The notes beneath the pieces were generated by a model. It worked only from the letters and a program-made list of their open reading frames with translations, had not been told where the DNA came from and did not search any database. Shown piece by piece: positions 16,712 to 25,860 of a stretch of 64,000 nucleotides of DNA. The DNA lies in contig MPMO01000011.1 in assembly GCA_002238555.1 (NCBI GenBank), positions 1 through 64,000 of the forward strand, given 5' to 3'. The stretch comes from Caldilineaceae bacterium bin34 (GTDB taxonomy: Bacteria; Chloroflexota; Anaerolineae; Caldilineales; Caldilineaceae). How positions within the stretch are numbered: position 1 is the stretch's first letter; each line of letters begins with the position of its first letter. The position numbers were made by a program, and so were the translations under genes.

Positions 16712-18437
16712 GCGCATGGCCGCCATCCCGGTGGAGGATGTGCGACAGCCCGATCTGGAGCTCACCACGGTCGCATTCGACCGCCAATGGCAACACTCGC
16801 TGCTGCGGCCGGCCTTGCTTACATTGATGCTGGGTTGCGTCGTGACCGCCGGCACCTACGTCTTCGTGGTGCTGATCGACGGCTTGACGGAGTCGATGGC
16901 GAACGTGATCGTGGTGGCATGCAGTGCCGCCGCCTTGACGGCCTGTGCCATGGGGGCCTTGACCTGGCAGGCAGGCAAGAAAGTAACCGAACGCCTGAAG
17001 TTCCGGATAGGCGAGCCGTTGATTTGGATTGTGGTCCTGCGCATCGGATTGTGGCTGGCCACGGGGTCGACGCCTCCCTTGGGGCTGCTGGTCCGGGAGC
17101 CGATCACCACCGTGTTCGATGCCTCCTTCATTGTGGGCGCGATTCTGGTTCTCCTGGTTTGGGGTGCCGCGGAGGGGATGAACCGCATGTTGATGGTCCT
17201 GTCCCTGCAGCCGGACGAAGTGGACCACATCGCCCGCGCCTACGGCAGGCTGTCGGACCCGGTCGAAAACACGCTGCGCAGCGATCGACGGGCCCAGTTG
17301 GATCGATTCATCGCAATGTGGATTGGCCTGGGCATCCTGGTGATTGTGCTGGCGGCGGGCAGTCAGGTGCGCCCGACCGAGGGCGAAGGCCTGCTGACCA
17401 TTCGGTCCCAACTGATCCACCCGCGGGCCATCGTGTCCACCATCATCTATTTTTTCGCGGGCTTCCTGGTGATTGGCCAGGCCCGGCTGGTGGCATTGCG
17501 GGCACGCTGGGCCTTGGACGGACTGGCGGTGGACGAGGGTCGGTTCAGGAACTGGATGGCCTATGTGGTGGCGTTTGTGGCGGTGGTCGGCCTGATAACC
17601 AGTCTGGTGCCGATCGGCGACACCATTCTGTTGCTCCGGGCTCTGCAGGCCGTGTGGCAGGTGGCCATGGCCTTCATGTTCCTGTTGCTGCGCGGCTTCG
17701 GCTGGCTGGTCGGCCTATTCATGTCCGGGGATTCCGGGCCGGGCGAGGCCCCGGCACCGGCTGCATTTGAGATGCCGGACACCTTTCAGCCGGAAGAGGC
17801 TCCCTTGCCTGCCGGGGGCCAATCCGACTTGGTTCCACACATCCTGTTCTGGTCGGCTGTCGCAATTGCAGCCCTGATCGGCGGCTACCACCTGCTGGCC
17901 GCACGCGGGTTCGATTGGACGTGGCTCCGCGCTCGTCTGGCCATGTTGCTGGGGTTGTTTCGCAGGACCGTAAGGGCCGGGGCGGGTTTCCTGGTCAACG
18001 TGGTCAACCGCGTTGCCGGGATCGACGTTCAACCGCGTCAATCCTCAACCCGGCAGGCCGCCCAGGGGATGTCCTTGGACGAGCAGGTGCAATTCACCTA
18101 CCTGTCGGTGCTGGACGAGGCAGCGGAGCGGGGGGCGGGCCGCACACCGAGCGAAACCCCCAGGCGCTATGCCCCCAGACTGTCCCAGGCCTTGGCGGAA
18201 GACGAGGCTCGGCAGGTGCCGGATGAACCCAACGGTGAAACGGATCCGGAGGGGCGGGAGGACGTTGCTCAACCCTCGACTCGGCCACCGCCGGACGTGG
18301 GCGGCTTGACGGACGCGTTCTACAGGGCCAGGTACAGTTCCGAGTCCGTGGACGCAAGGGATGCGACCTTGGCCGAGCAGGTTCTGCGTCGCATCAGGGC
18401 ATTGTGGCGCCGCCCTGACTCCTCCGGTTCTCCCTAG
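16698..18437 (+). CDS. DUF4129 domain multi-pass membrane protein
   Basis: About 579 residues with several membrane helices across residues 30-330 and 380-410, then a cytoplasmic C-terminal DUF4129 region (MSLDEQVQFTYLSVLDEAA, RTPSETPRRYAP, GGLTDAFYRARYS). This domain is often fused to transglutaminase-like proteins in MoxR operons; here no transglutaminase domain is seen. I chose the ATG at 16698; a GTG lies eight codons upstream inside the DUF58 gene. A Gly/Pro/Ala-rich loop separates the two membrane blocks. Confidence 0.75.
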   Translation: MNQAERMAAIPVEDVRQPDLELTTVAFDRQWQHSLLRPALLTLMLGCVVTAGTYVFVVLIDGLTESMANVIVVACSAAALTACAMGALTWQAGKKVTERLKFRIGEPLIWIVVLRIGLWLATGSTPPLGLLVREPITTVFDASFIVGAILVLLVWGAAEGMNRMLMVLSLQPDEVDHIARAYGRLSDPVENTLRSDRRAQLDRFIAMWIGLGILVIVLAAGSQVRPTEGEGLLTIRSQLIHPRAIVSTIIYFFAGFLVIGQARLVALRARWALDGLAVDEGRFRNWMAYVVAFVAVVGLITSLVPIGDTILLLRALQAVWQVAMAFMFLLLRGFGWLVGLFMSGDSGPGEAPAPAAFEMPDTFQPEEAPLPAGGQSDLVPHILFWSAVAIAALIGGYHLLAARGFDWTWLRARLAMLLGLFRRTVRAGAGFLVNVVNRVAGIDVQPRQSSTRQAAQGMSLDEQVQFTYLSVLDEAAERGAGRTPSETPRRYAPRLSQALAEDEARQVPDEPNGETDPEGREDVAQPSTRPPPDVGGLTDAFYRARYSSESVDARDATLAEQVLRRIRALWRRPDSSGSP

Positions 18438-18539
18438 TCGGAATCGTTGCCGCCTGGTCGTGTCTCCGTGTTGGCATTTGGACCCGTGCGGGATGCGGCA
18501 GTCTGGTCGGTTCACAGTTCGCATGGCGGGGCAGTCCGT

Positions 18540-18725
18540 GGTTGTCCACATCGCAACTTCAGCAACTCGCCAACACATCGCAGACCTGTAGCGTCTGCGG
18601 CTACGCACGCCAAACCAACGCAGCTGTCATCCTGGCGCGGCGGGTCTTTCGCCCCGAACCAAACGGGCTCGGGGCATGGGGACATCGGTACGGCGAGGGG
18701 CGGCCTCTCCCGCCGGCCTTCGAAC
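18540..18725 (+). pseudogene. Relic of an IS200/IS605-type TnpB, C-terminal end
   Basis: One plus frame shows TSQTCSVCGYA followed directly by RQTNAAVILARR, and then a trailing region with GLGAWGHRYGEGRPLPP. In TnpB proteins the first zinc knuckle (TSQTCSxCG) is followed some 20 residues later by a second CxxCG and then DxNAAxNIL. Here the second knuckle is missing, as by an internal deletion, and no RuvC-like upstream part is present. It is therefore the degraded right end of an old element. Recognition rests on short motifs. Confidence 0.5.
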
Positions 18726-18780
18726 GGCGGTCAAGTCCGCGGGGGGTGGTGGCGAACCATGTGTTGTTTGTGTGGATGAT

Positions 18781-19965
18781 TCAGGTGGCGGCTGACCCAA
18801 CCGCCTGCAACAGTTTGTGAAAGTTGCGTCCCGGGGCCAACTGGCCCAGGACCGTTGCTCTGTCCGCTCCGGTGCAACGGGGCAGGTTGCCCGGCCGGCC
18901 GTGAAGGGTTTCGTGTGCCAGCACCGCGAAGGCAACGGCTTCCTTCGCGTTCAACTCGCTCCGATTCTCCGCAAGTGGCGCCACCGGTATTTCTGCGAGG
19001 TCCGCCTGCAGCCAGGCCACGAGGGTGTCGTTGTGCACGCCACCGCCGCTGAGCCAGACCCGGTCGACGGTCCCCGGCAACAGGTCGCGCACCGCATTGG
19101 CAATGGACCGGCTGGTCAGGGCGGTGACGGTTGCCACTCTGTCCGCCTCTGTCAGCCCCCTGGCCCCGGCCTGCGACCACAGGCCGTCCGCCAATGCCTG
19201 TCCATATTGTTCCCTGCCGGTGGACTTCGGCGGTGGGAGCCTGAAGAAGGGATCGGCCAGCAGTTCGCACAGCCAGTCCTCGTCCACCGCACCTTGGCGG
19301 GCGAGGTTGCCGTCCTGGTCCCATTTGGCTTCACCCCCGGTCATCAGTTCGACAAAGCGATCGATCATCATGTTGCCGGGTCCGGTGTCGCAGGCGAGCA
19401 CGTCGTCCAAACCTGCGTTGCGAGGCATGTAGGTCAGGTTGGCGATGCCGCCTATGTTGACCAGAACCCGGGCCTCGACCGGTGATCGGTGCAGCAACCA
19501 GTCAACGTACGACACCAAGGGGGCCCCTTGGCCTCCGGCCGCCACGTCCGCCGGCCGGAAGTTGCCCACGGTAGTGATGCCGGTTCGCTGTGCCAATACG
19601 GATGGATCCCCGATTTGGAGCGTGGCCGGTTCCCTGCCCGCGACGGTCACGGCGTGGTGAACCGTCTGGCCGTGCGATGCGATCAGATCGACATCGGAGG
19701 CGTCCGCCCCGACTTCCGACAAGGTGTCTTGAACCGCGGCGGCGAACCAGTTGGCCACGAGGACATTGAGTTCGCATACGTCCGCGACGCCTGCCTGTTC
19801 CGAACTGCAAACGAAGGCCAGGCGATGGCGCTGTTCGTCCGTGTACGGCCGGCACTGGAACGCCTTGAGCTCGACTGCGAGATTCGGTGGCGACCCGGTA
19901 ACGGACGTCAGCGCACAGTCGACACCGTCCAGCGACGTGCCTGACATAAGTCCCAATATCAACAT
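18781..19965 (-). CDS. anmK: Anhydro-N-acetylmuramic acid kinase
   Basis: Converts 1,6-anhydro-N-acetylmuramic acid to MurNAc-6-phosphate with ATP and water, a step in recycling cell-wall fragments. Seen: the N-terminal GLMSGTSLDGVDCAL, the substrate region IASHGQTVHH, then NIGGIANLTY and CDTGPGNMMID, all AnmK hallmarks of the ASKHA fold. The length of 394 is slightly above the usual 370. I chose the ATG at 19965 because the conserved region begins at once; the longer frame is not conserved in type. It points the same way as the sulfatase upstream. Confidence 0.93.
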   Translation of the reverse strand: MLILGLMSGTSLDGVDCALTSVTGSPPNLAVELKAFQCRPYTDEQRHRLAFVCSSEQAGVADVCELNVLVANWFAAAVQDTLSEVGADASDVDLIASHGQTVHHAVTVAGREPATLQIGDPSVLAQRTGITTVGNFRPADVAAGGQGAPLVSYVDWLLHRSPVEARVLVNIGGIANLTYMPRNAGLDDVLACDTGPGNMMIDRFVELMTGGEAKWDQDGNLARQGAVDEDWLCELLADPFFRLPPPKSTGREQYGQALADGLWSQAGARGLTEADRVATVTALTSRSIANAVRDLLPGTVDRVWLSGGGVHNDTLVAWLQADLAEIPVAPLAENRSELNAKEAVAFAVLAHETLHGRPGNLPRCTGADRATVLGQLAPGRNFHKLLQAVGSAAT

Positions 19966-20141
19966 GGGGGCATGGTCCTGGTTGATGTTTGTCGAGCTGC
20001 GACGGTGGAGCCGCAGGCACTCCGTCCGGGTGATCGACACCCCCTGCGAGCCCGTTGCGCTGTTTGATGCCGGAAGGGCTGCGCGTCGATGTCACCCGCC
20101 GGATTGCCCATCGATTGCCTCAATGGGTTTGGTGTTGGCCG

Positions 20142-21680
20142 TCAGGCTCCGGCAACCCGTGCCATGGGCGAGGACTCCCTCTCCATTTCCGCCTGCAGGA
20201 ACCTGTGCATGAGGTTCGACCGCACCTCGGCATGATCGCGGGCGTGGAACAGGTTCCGGGTTTCGTCCGGATCGGCCTCCAGATCGAACAGTTCCCCTTC
20301 CGCGGTCCCGCGGTAGAGGGTGAGCTTGTACCGGTCGGTAATCAACGTGCGCAGGTGCACCGTTGTGGGATTGTGGCGGTTCTCCACCATGGCCCAGTCC
20401 CGCGCGGCATGGTCGGAGCCGTGCCAAGCATCGAGTTGGTCCACGCCCTGCATCACGCGGGGGATGTCGCATCCCGCTGCACTCAGGAAGGTTTGGGGGA
20501 AGTCCACCAGGCTCTGCAGGGCTGCCGACCTGGCATCGGCCGGCACCTTGCCCGGATGGCGCGCAATCATCGGCACCCTGACAACGTCTTCGTAATGGAA
20601 GGGACCCTTTGCAATGAGACCGTGCTGGCCAAGAAAGTGGCCGTGATCCGAGGTGAAGACCACCAACGTGTTGTCTGCCACCCCCTGCGCGTCCAGCGCA
20701 TCCAGGATGCGTCCGATATTGGCGTCCATCAACCCGATCATGCCGTAGTAGATCGCCATGCTGCGGCGCATGTCGGCTTCCGCGTGCAGGTGCGAGTGAA
20801 ATCCGTGGACGCCCTGGCCTCCGGGTTCGTTCCAGTCGGAAAAGTCCGGCGACGTTTCCCTGGTCAGCCGGTGATGCCGGGGCATGGATGCCATTTCGCC
20901 TTCGACAAAGTGGCCAATCTCCATGTCGGCGGGGTCGTACATGGAGGACCAGGGTTCCGGGATGACGTAGGGCGGATGCGGATCGAAGAAACTGGACCAC
21001 AGGAAGAACGGCCGGTCGGTGGCTGCGGCCTCCTCGATGTGGGCACAGGTGCGTTCGCCCACCCAGTGCGAGTGGTGGAACTGTTCGGGCAGGTCCCAGG
21101 TCATGCCGCCGCGCAGGTAGCGGCCGCGCGCGTACTTGTCTTCAGGGTCGGGTGGCCATTGTTGAAAGTAGTCCTGCCAGTTGGCGAGGCCGTTCTCCTC
21201 CATCCAGATGGCGTAATGCTGGCCCGCATGCGACTCGAAGCCGTGCATCCGCGCCGTTTCAACATGCTGGAACCCGTACCAATCGCCCTTGAACCGACGC
21301 CAGTAGTCCAGATCGCGCAGCAAGGGTTGGCATTCGATGGACGGTGAATCGGGCGTGGCAGCCAAGGGCTGGAAGTGCGCCTTGCCAATCAAACCGGTCG
21401 CGTAGCCGGCCCGGGTCAGGACTTCGCCCACGGTTGGGACGTTCTCCGGGAGGCCGACGCCGATGGCCCAGCATCCGTGCTGTGATGGGTACTGTCCGGT
21501 GATCAACGAGGCTCTGGTCGGAGAACAGGTTGGGTTGGGGCAATAGGCCCGCGTGAAGGTTGTGCCCTCGCCTGCAAGCCGGTCCAGGGCCGGGGTGCGA
21601 ATTCTGGGATTGGTCGTTCCGAGGGTGTTCCAGTGTTGTTGATCGGACGTAATCAACAGGATGTTGGGCGGTTTGGGCAT
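20142..21680 (-). CDS. Cys-type sulfatase
   Basis: A 512-residue alkaline-phosphatase-superfamily sulfatase. Metal-binding ILLITSDQQHW lies at the start and the active-site consensus C52-S-P-T-R56 follows, whose Cys is matured to formylglycine by a separate enzyme. TSDHGHFLGQHGLIAKG in the middle supplies further metal ligands. No signal peptide is visible, so it may act in the cytoplasm on sulfated sugars or similar compounds. The start ATG (MPKPPNILL) fits the family; a longer frame exists upstream. No maturation enzyme is in the window. The substrate cannot be named. Confidence 0.9.
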   Translation of the reverse strand: MPKPPNILLITSDQQHWNTLGTTNPRIRTPALDRLAGEGTTFTRAYCPNPTCSPTRASLITGQYPSQHGCWAIGVGLPENVPTVGEVLTRAGYATGLIGKAHFQPLAATPDSPSIECQPLLRDLDYWRRFKGDWYGFQHVETARMHGFESHAGQHYAIWMEENGLANWQDYFQQWPPDPEDKYARGRYLRGGMTWDLPEQFHHSHWVGERTCAHIEEAAATDRPFFLWSSFFDPHPPYVIPEPWSSMYDPADMEIGHFVEGEMASMPRHHRLTRETSPDFSDWNEPGGQGVHGFHSHLHAEADMRRSMAIYYGMIGLMDANIGRILDALDAQGVADNTLVVFTSDHGHFLGQHGLIAKGPFHYEDVVRVPMIARHPGKVPADARSAALQSLVDFPQTFLSAAGCDIPRVMQGVDQLDAWHGSDHAARDWAMVENRHNPTTVHLRTLITDRYKLTLYRGTAEGELFDLEADPDETRNLFHARDHAEVRSNLMHRFLQAEMERESSPMARVAGA

Positions 21681-22582
21681 GAGCAACTTCCGAGGTTCAG
21701 TGGGTTTGGGTAGCAATTGATGGCAGGCTCCCGGGTAAAGCCTAAGCCAGGGCGCACATGCTCCGCGCGTCGGGCACGCCGCTGCGCGCAGATGTCCAAC
21801 CTCCGGGAAGCACCGGCATGTGTCTCGTTCGGAAGGGCGTGCGTGCAGTCGTTCTCACCGCGTACCTGCAAGGATTTGAGACCATCCTTCTGAAAGTGGG
21901 GGGGCTGGCATCGGCCTTGCAGCATGTTGCGGGTCGTGCGACCTTGGTGCACCTCTGTTGCCAGGACGGTGGCCAAGGCCGGACACCGGCAGTTGGCCCG
22001 CAGCCCGTTGCCCTGGGTTGCAGCAACGCGTTTGAGGCCTATGGAGTGGAGTTTCAATCGCCGTGTCCAAACTTCCGGCTGTGGGATCGGGTCCCCGTTT
22101 TGGGTCCATGGCGGTAGGGCACGCAGTCCATTGGCCTTCGATTTCGGATCAATGGCCCGGGGTGCCGCGGTCGGGCGGTTTGTCAAAAAAATGCAGTCGC
22201 AGAATGCATGCACCGCCAACTGAACTCCGTGCCGATGTCGTCTCCCGCTTGCAGGTTGGTGCCGCATGGCTGGTCCCTGGCATGCGAATTCCGCCTTGTA
22301 CCACCGGCTGGCTGAATTGACCCTTGAATCGCATGGTGCTAGACTCATGTCGGAATTCAGGAATGCAGAAATCGATAAGTTGGAATTCAGGCTTCAGGTG
22401 GCGGAACCTGCCGCACATCATTTGAACCCCCTTGGCAGATTGCCGGTACTGTCATCCAGCTTGTGACGTTGGTGCCTGACACAGGTCGGGCCATCCAGTT
22501 GAAAATAACGCCTGCCTTGCAGGTGCGGTATGCCCTGTTGTTTGGGCAGGTTTGTTTGTTTCAGTCAGGACAGTGAGCAGTG
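21681..22582. other. Long intergenic region between sulfatase and S1 gene
   Basis: About 900 bases without a supportable gene. Several short open frames exist on both strands, but none has a ribosome binding site with a recognisable protein. The last 80 bases contain short hairpins (CCTGC/GCAGG and GCCC/GGGC) followed by a T-rich run, and could be the leader of the S1-repeat gene or a terminator. Nothing else is seen. Confidence 0.45.
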
Positions 22583-23860
22583 ATGAACGATTCTTACGGG
22601 TATGGCCGCGACCGCGGCGATCGCGCACCGGACGGGCGCGGTCATTCAGGCCGCCAGGACAATCCTTCTCGGTACAGTGAACGGCCGGGCGGGCAGCCAC
22701 AGAGCAACTATGACGATGCGCTGGAAAGCGTCCAGCGTCATTCCGTTGTCAACGGCACGGTTTTGCATGAGGATGACGACGGTGGGATCATCGTTCAAAT
22801 CAACGGCGCGCGGTTCGAGGGCAAGGTCTCGGAGACCGAACTTCGCCATCTGCCGCCCGAGATGCAGACGGACCTGCGGGAGGAGGGGCACACGTGCGAG
22901 TTCTTCGTGCGGCGCACACCGGCACGGGACCCCGACTCCGACGAGCCGATGTACTACGACCTGACCATCACCGGCCTGTGGCGCGAGGAAGACTGGCGCT
23001 TGGCCGAAGACGCCCTGCGCTCCGGCGACGTGTTCCCCGCGGTTCCGACCAAGTACAACAAAGGCGGCCTGCTGGTGCGTTTCGGCAGGATGCTGGAAGG
23101 CTTTGTGCCGATTTCGCACATCTGGAACTTCCCCTCCTTCCGCGAGCCCGAGCAGCGCGAGGAAGCGCTCAACCGCTGGGTCAGCGAAAGCGAGGAAATG
23201 ATGGTCAAGGTCATTGAGGTCACGCGCGACAAGCGCAAGCTGGTCCTGTCCAACAAGGAGGCCATCCTCGATCGCAACCGCGAAGACAAGGCGGTTCTGT
23301 TCGAGACCCTGCAGGTCGGTGACGTGGTGGAAGGCACCGTGCGCAACATCAGGGACTTCGGCGCCTTTGTCGACATTGGCGGCATCGAAGGCCTGCTGCA
23401 CATCAGCGAGATCGATTGGGATCTGGTGCGACACCCCAGCGACTACCTCAAGGAAGGTCAGGTCCTGGAGGTCAAGGTCCTGCACATCGACCGGGAGAAG
23501 GGCCGCGTCAAGCTGAGCCGCAAGGCCCTCGCACCGACCCCGTGGAAGACTGTGCCCGAGCGGTACAACGTGGGCCAGGTAGTGTGGGTGGACATCACCA
23601 AGAAGAAGGACTTCGGAGCCTTTGCCAAGCTCGAACCCGGTGTCGAGGGGTTGATTCATGTATCCGAAGTGGCGCCCAAGGCGGAGCGCAATCCGATGGT
23701 GACCATCAACGAGGGCGACCGGGTTGAAGTGGAAATCATCCGCATCGATGCCGCCAACCAGCGCATCGGCCTCAGCCGCGCCCGAGTTCTCAACGCGTCG
23801 TCGGGCTGGTCCGCCTCCGGCGAAGTTGACGACGATTTCGACGACTACGACGACTACTAG
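22583..23860 (+). CDS. rpsA: S1 RNA-binding repeat protein (ribosomal protein S1-like)
   Basis: A 425-residue protein with four S1-type OB-fold units in order: a divergent one (GGIIVQINGARFEGKVSE), one with GGLLVRFGRMLEGFVPISHI, and two canonical ones (VEGTVRNIRDFGAFVDIGG and WVDITKKKDFGAFAKLEPG, each ending in GLxHxSE). It is likely the ribosomal S1-like protein that helps load mRNA on the 30S subunit. The N-terminus (YGYGRDRGDRAPDGRG) and C-terminus (DDDFDDYDDY) are low-complexity. GTG and ATG are adjacent in frame; I chose the ATG. A long hairpin follows the stop. Confidence 0.85.
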   Translation: MNDSYGYGRDRGDRAPDGRGHSGRQDNPSRYSERPGGQPQSNYDDALESVQRHSVVNGTVLHEDDDGGIIVQINGARFEGKVSETELRHLPPEMQTDLREEGHTCEFFVRRTPARDPDSDEPMYYDLTITGLWREEDWRLAEDALRSGDVFPAVPTKYNKGGLLVRFGRMLEGFVPISHIWNFPSFREPEQREEALNRWVSESEEMMVKVIEVTRDKRKLVLSNKEAILDRNREDKAVLFETLQVGDVVEGTVRNIRDFGAFVDIGGIEGLLHISEIDWDLVRHPSDYLKEGQVLEVKVLHIDREKGRVKLSRKALAPTPWKTVPERYNVGQVVWVDITKKKDFGAFAKLEPGVEGLIHVSEVAPKAERNPMVTINEGDRVEVEIIRIDAANQRIGLSRARVLNASSGWSASGEVDDDFDDYDDY

Positions 23861-23911
23861 GCCGGGGCGGATCGGAATCGATTGGGCCGGGCGTTGCCCG
23901 CACTGATCAGG

Positions 23912-23938
23912 AACCGACCGCCCCGGGCGGTCGGTTTG
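23912..23938 (+). terminator. Hairpin terminator after the S1-repeat gene
   Basis: Two 12-base arms, AACCGACCGCCC and its complement, form a very stable stem with an essentially closed loop, ending in TTT. It lies 50 bases after the stop codon. Confidence 0.6.
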
Positions 23939-23985
23939 ATTCCGGTGGCGCACCGCGGTCTGCGAGTGGTCATCGCCGCGAAGCC

Positions 23986-24420
23986 GTGGCTCGACTCCGG
24001 TACGTAACCGGCGGCGGCGTGGTCCTTTGCATGGATCAGGTGGTTCTGCTGGACAGGCCCTCCCGCCAGGAGATACGGTTGCCCAAGGGCCATGTCGAAC
24101 CGGAGGAGGACCCGGCAGCGGCCGCTCGGCGGGAGACGGCGGAGGAAACCGGCTTCGCGGATTTGTGCTTGTTGGCCGGTTTGGGTGTGCAGACGGTGAA
24201 GTTCGAGTACCGGAACCAACGGGTCCACCGAACCGAGCACTGGTTCCTTTACCAGCTCGGTTCGGCCGTCAGGCAGGGCCGGCCCCCGGAAGATGAACGG
24301 CAGTTCAGGACGATGTGGCGTCCCTGGGACTTGGCGCGCGGCCTGCTGACGTTTGAGGCCGAGCGACGGGTGTTGGCCGAAGCGGTTTTGGTCTGGCGGA
24401 AGCTGCAGGCGCGGGCCTGA
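23986..24420 (+). CDS. Nudix hydrolase
   Basis: A 144-residue hydrolase of nucleoside diphosphates linked to another group. The complete Nudix box is present (GX5EX7REUXEEXGU: GHVEPEE, then RETAEETGF). The substrate cannot be read from the sequence. The start is GTG. The 3' end overlaps by 172 bases the antisense extension of the infA frame, an unusual convergent overlap. Confidence 0.88.
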   Translation: MARLRYVTGGGVVLCMDQVVLLDRPSRQEIRLPKGHVEPEEDPAAAARRETAEETGFADLCLLAGLGVQTVKFEYRNQRVHRTEHWFLYQLGSAVRQGRPPEDERQFRTMWRPWDLARGLLTFEAERRVLAEAVLVWRKLQARA

Positions 24421-24746
24421 TGCCCCATCGGCCTGTTGTCCGGAAGGCCGGGTGGCCGGGGCGGGGCTACCGGCGGGGGGGGCCGCCGGCCTGGGGGGGG
24501 GGGCGGCTGGGGGTGCGTGCCGCCGGCCTGGGAGCGGTGGCGGTAGGTGATGCGTCCTTTGGTCAGGTCGTACGGACTAACCTCGATGGTCACGCGGTCC
24601 CCGAGCAGGACCTTGATGTAGTTCTTGCGCATGTGCCCGGAGAGATAGGCAAGGATGCGGTGGCCGTTTTCCATTTCAACGCGGAAGTTGGCGTTCGGCA
24701 GCGTCTCCACCACCGATCCCTCCATCTCAATCTTTTCCTTGCTCAT
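24249..24746 (-). CDS. infA: Translation initiation factor IF-1 with abnormal C-terminal extension
   Basis: IF-1 binds the ribosomal A site during initiation. The first 71 residues are a complete S1-fold IF-1, from [19 protein letters not shown] to [11 protein letters not shown], where the family normally ends. Here the frame runs on for 94 more residues: a Pro-rich stretch encoded by G8 and G11 tracts (plus-strand view), then sequence lying antisense to the Nudix gene that looks non-coding. Loss of one base in the G11 tract would bring a TAG at 24467-24469 into frame and end the protein at about 90 residues. The extension is therefore probably an artefact or a recent mutation. rpsU lies 38 bases upstream in the same direction. 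Confidence 0.85.
   Translation of the reverse strand: MSKEKIEMEGSVVETLPNANFRVEMENGHRILAYLSGHMRKNYIKVLLGDRVTIEVSPYDLTKGRITYRHRSQAGGTHPQPPPPPGRRPPPPVAPPRPPGLPDNRPMGHQARACSFRQTKTASANTRRSASNVSRPRAKSQGRHIVLNCRSSSGGRPCLTAEPSW
24475..24532. repeat. G8 and G11 tracts with a 14-base direct repeat
   Basis: G8 at 24475-24482 and G11 at 24493-24503 lie with two copies of GCCGCCGGCCTGGG (24482-24495 and 24519-24532). The second copy starts exactly at the canonical end of IF-1. This is a slippage-prone site. Confidence 0.75.
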
Positions 24747-24784
24747 CCCTTTCTCCGTGGCTGGTTCGGTTTCGATCCCAGGAC

Positions 24785-25042
24785 TTAGTATCTGCGCCTG
24801 CTGCGCGCCCGCGACATCGTTCGTTGGGCCTTGCGGATGGCTTTCTGCTTCTTGATGCGGTTGACTTCGCTTCTGGAGGTGAACCAGCGCTTCTGCCTCA
24901 CCTGGGGCAGGATGCGGGCCTCGGAAACAGCTTTGCGGAATCGTCGCAACAGCGACTCCTGGGATTCGCCAGGCCGGAGATCTACGGTAATGGGAACACC
25001 TCTGCCGGTGATTTTCGGAGTAAATACGGTCCTACGCAACAC
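24785..25042 (-). CDS. rpsU: 30S ribosomal protein S21
   Basis: Small basic protein of the 30S subunit. The S21 core is clear: [26 protein letters not shown]-like [20 protein letters not shown] and a basic tail RSRRRY. The frame can start with GTG at 25042 or TTG at 25039; no ATG is available before the core. A perfect TATAAT ends three bases before the GTG, which would put the transcript start at or after it. The gene may be translated from a leaderless message. It is followed by infA and is divergent from rsmG with a 21-base gap. Confidence 0.88.
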   Translation of the reverse strand: MLRRTVFTPKITGRGVPITVDLRPGESQESLLRRFRKAVSEARILPQVRQKRWFTSRSEVNRIKKQKAIRKAQRTMSRARSRRRY

Positions 25043-25045
25043 ACG

Positions 25046-25051
25046 ATTATA
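25046..25051 (-). promoter_or_regulatory. -10 box just upstream of rpsU
   Basis: TATAAT on the minus strand, three bases before the rpsU GTG. The usual 6-8 base distance to the transcript start falls on the TTG codon at 25039. The -35 region is weak (TTGCGT at a 19-base spacing). Confidence 0.45.
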
Positions 25052-25063
25052 CTCGTTCCCCCA

Positions 25064-25840
25064 ATGACCAACGCAAAATCGGATTCCTCATTCCCACAGG
25101 CCGTGCGCAGTCTCCTGGCGGACCGGGCTCGCGCCGTGGGCTTGTCGCTGGATGATCGCCAACTGGATCGGTTCGCTCTGTTCGCCGACTGCCTGCGGGA
25201 CGGCAACACCCGGGTCAACCTGACCGCCATCACGGATGTGGAAGGCATGGTGTTGAAACACTTCCTGGACTCGATGGCGGTGTGGCCGGCGCTGTCCCGC
25301 GAACTTGAGGACTTGAAGGATGGCGATCGGTTGGCCGTGCTGGATGTCGGAACCGGTGCCGGGTTGCCCGGCCTCGCGCTGGCCATCCTTGATCCGGACA
25401 TTCAACTCACTTTGATGGACGGCACTCTCAGAAAGGTGGACTTCCTGACCGCGGCCTGCAGGACGCTGGGCATGACGGAAGTCGCCGTGGTGCACGGCCG
25501 GGCGGAGGAATTGGGACGGCAGCCGACCTTCCGGGAACGGTTTCCCGTGGTCGTGGCCAGAGGCTTGGCGCCATTGCCGACACTGCTGGAGTACCTGGTT
25601 CCACTGACCGGGGTGGGTGGTTTGTGTCTGGCCTACAAGGGACCGAATTTGTCCGTCGAACTGCAGGCGGCGCGGCCGGCCCTGCAGGCCCTGCGGGTGG
25701 ATGTGGAGCGGGTGATCCCGGTCCACGTGCCCGGGCTGGATGCCATCCGGCGGGTGGCGGTGTTCAGGAAAACCCGGACCACGGGGGCCAGGTACCCGCG
25801 CGGCCAGGGACAGCCGCGGCGGCGTCCGTTGCAGGCCTGA
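25064..25840 (+). CDS. rsmG: 16S rRNA (guanine527-N7)-methyltransferase RsmG
   Basis: SAM-dependent enzyme that methylates G527 of 16S rRNA. Seen: NLTAITD, the SAM motif DVGTGAGLPGLALAI, the acidic LMDGTLRKVDFL, and the conserved end ARYPRGQGQPRRRPL. Length 258 is normal. I chose the ATG at 25064, which begins just before the conserved helices; a much longer frame upstream is antisense to rpsU and is not real. The start has no ribosome binding site and lies 21 bases from rpsU, so the two genes share a very short divergent promoter region. Confidence 0.9.
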   Translation: MTNAKSDSSFPQAVRSLLADRARAVGLSLDDRQLDRFALFADCLRDGNTRVNLTAITDVEGMVLKHFLDSMAVWPALSRELEDLKDGDRLAVLDVGTGAGLPGLALAILDPDIQLTLMDGTLRKVDFLTAACRTLGMTEVAVVHGRAEELGRQPTFRERFPVVVARGLAPLPTLLEYLVPLTGVGGLCLAYKGPNLSVELQAARPALQALRVDVERVIPVHVPGLDAIRRVAVFRKTRTTGARYPRGQGQPRRRPLQA

Positions 25841-25860
25841 GCCAACAGGCGGGGACCCAA

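Noticed and set aside
21758..22466. Short open frames in the long intergenic region before the S1 gene
   Set aside because: No ribosome binding site, no recognisable protein and poor codon character.
23912..23938. Operator for the Nudix gene
   Set aside because: The palindrome sits just after the S1 gene and ends in TTT, so a terminator is the simpler reading.
22646..23953. Long minus-strand frame opposite the S1-repeat gene
   Set aside because: The plus strand encodes clear S1 domains; the minus translation is an antisense artefact.
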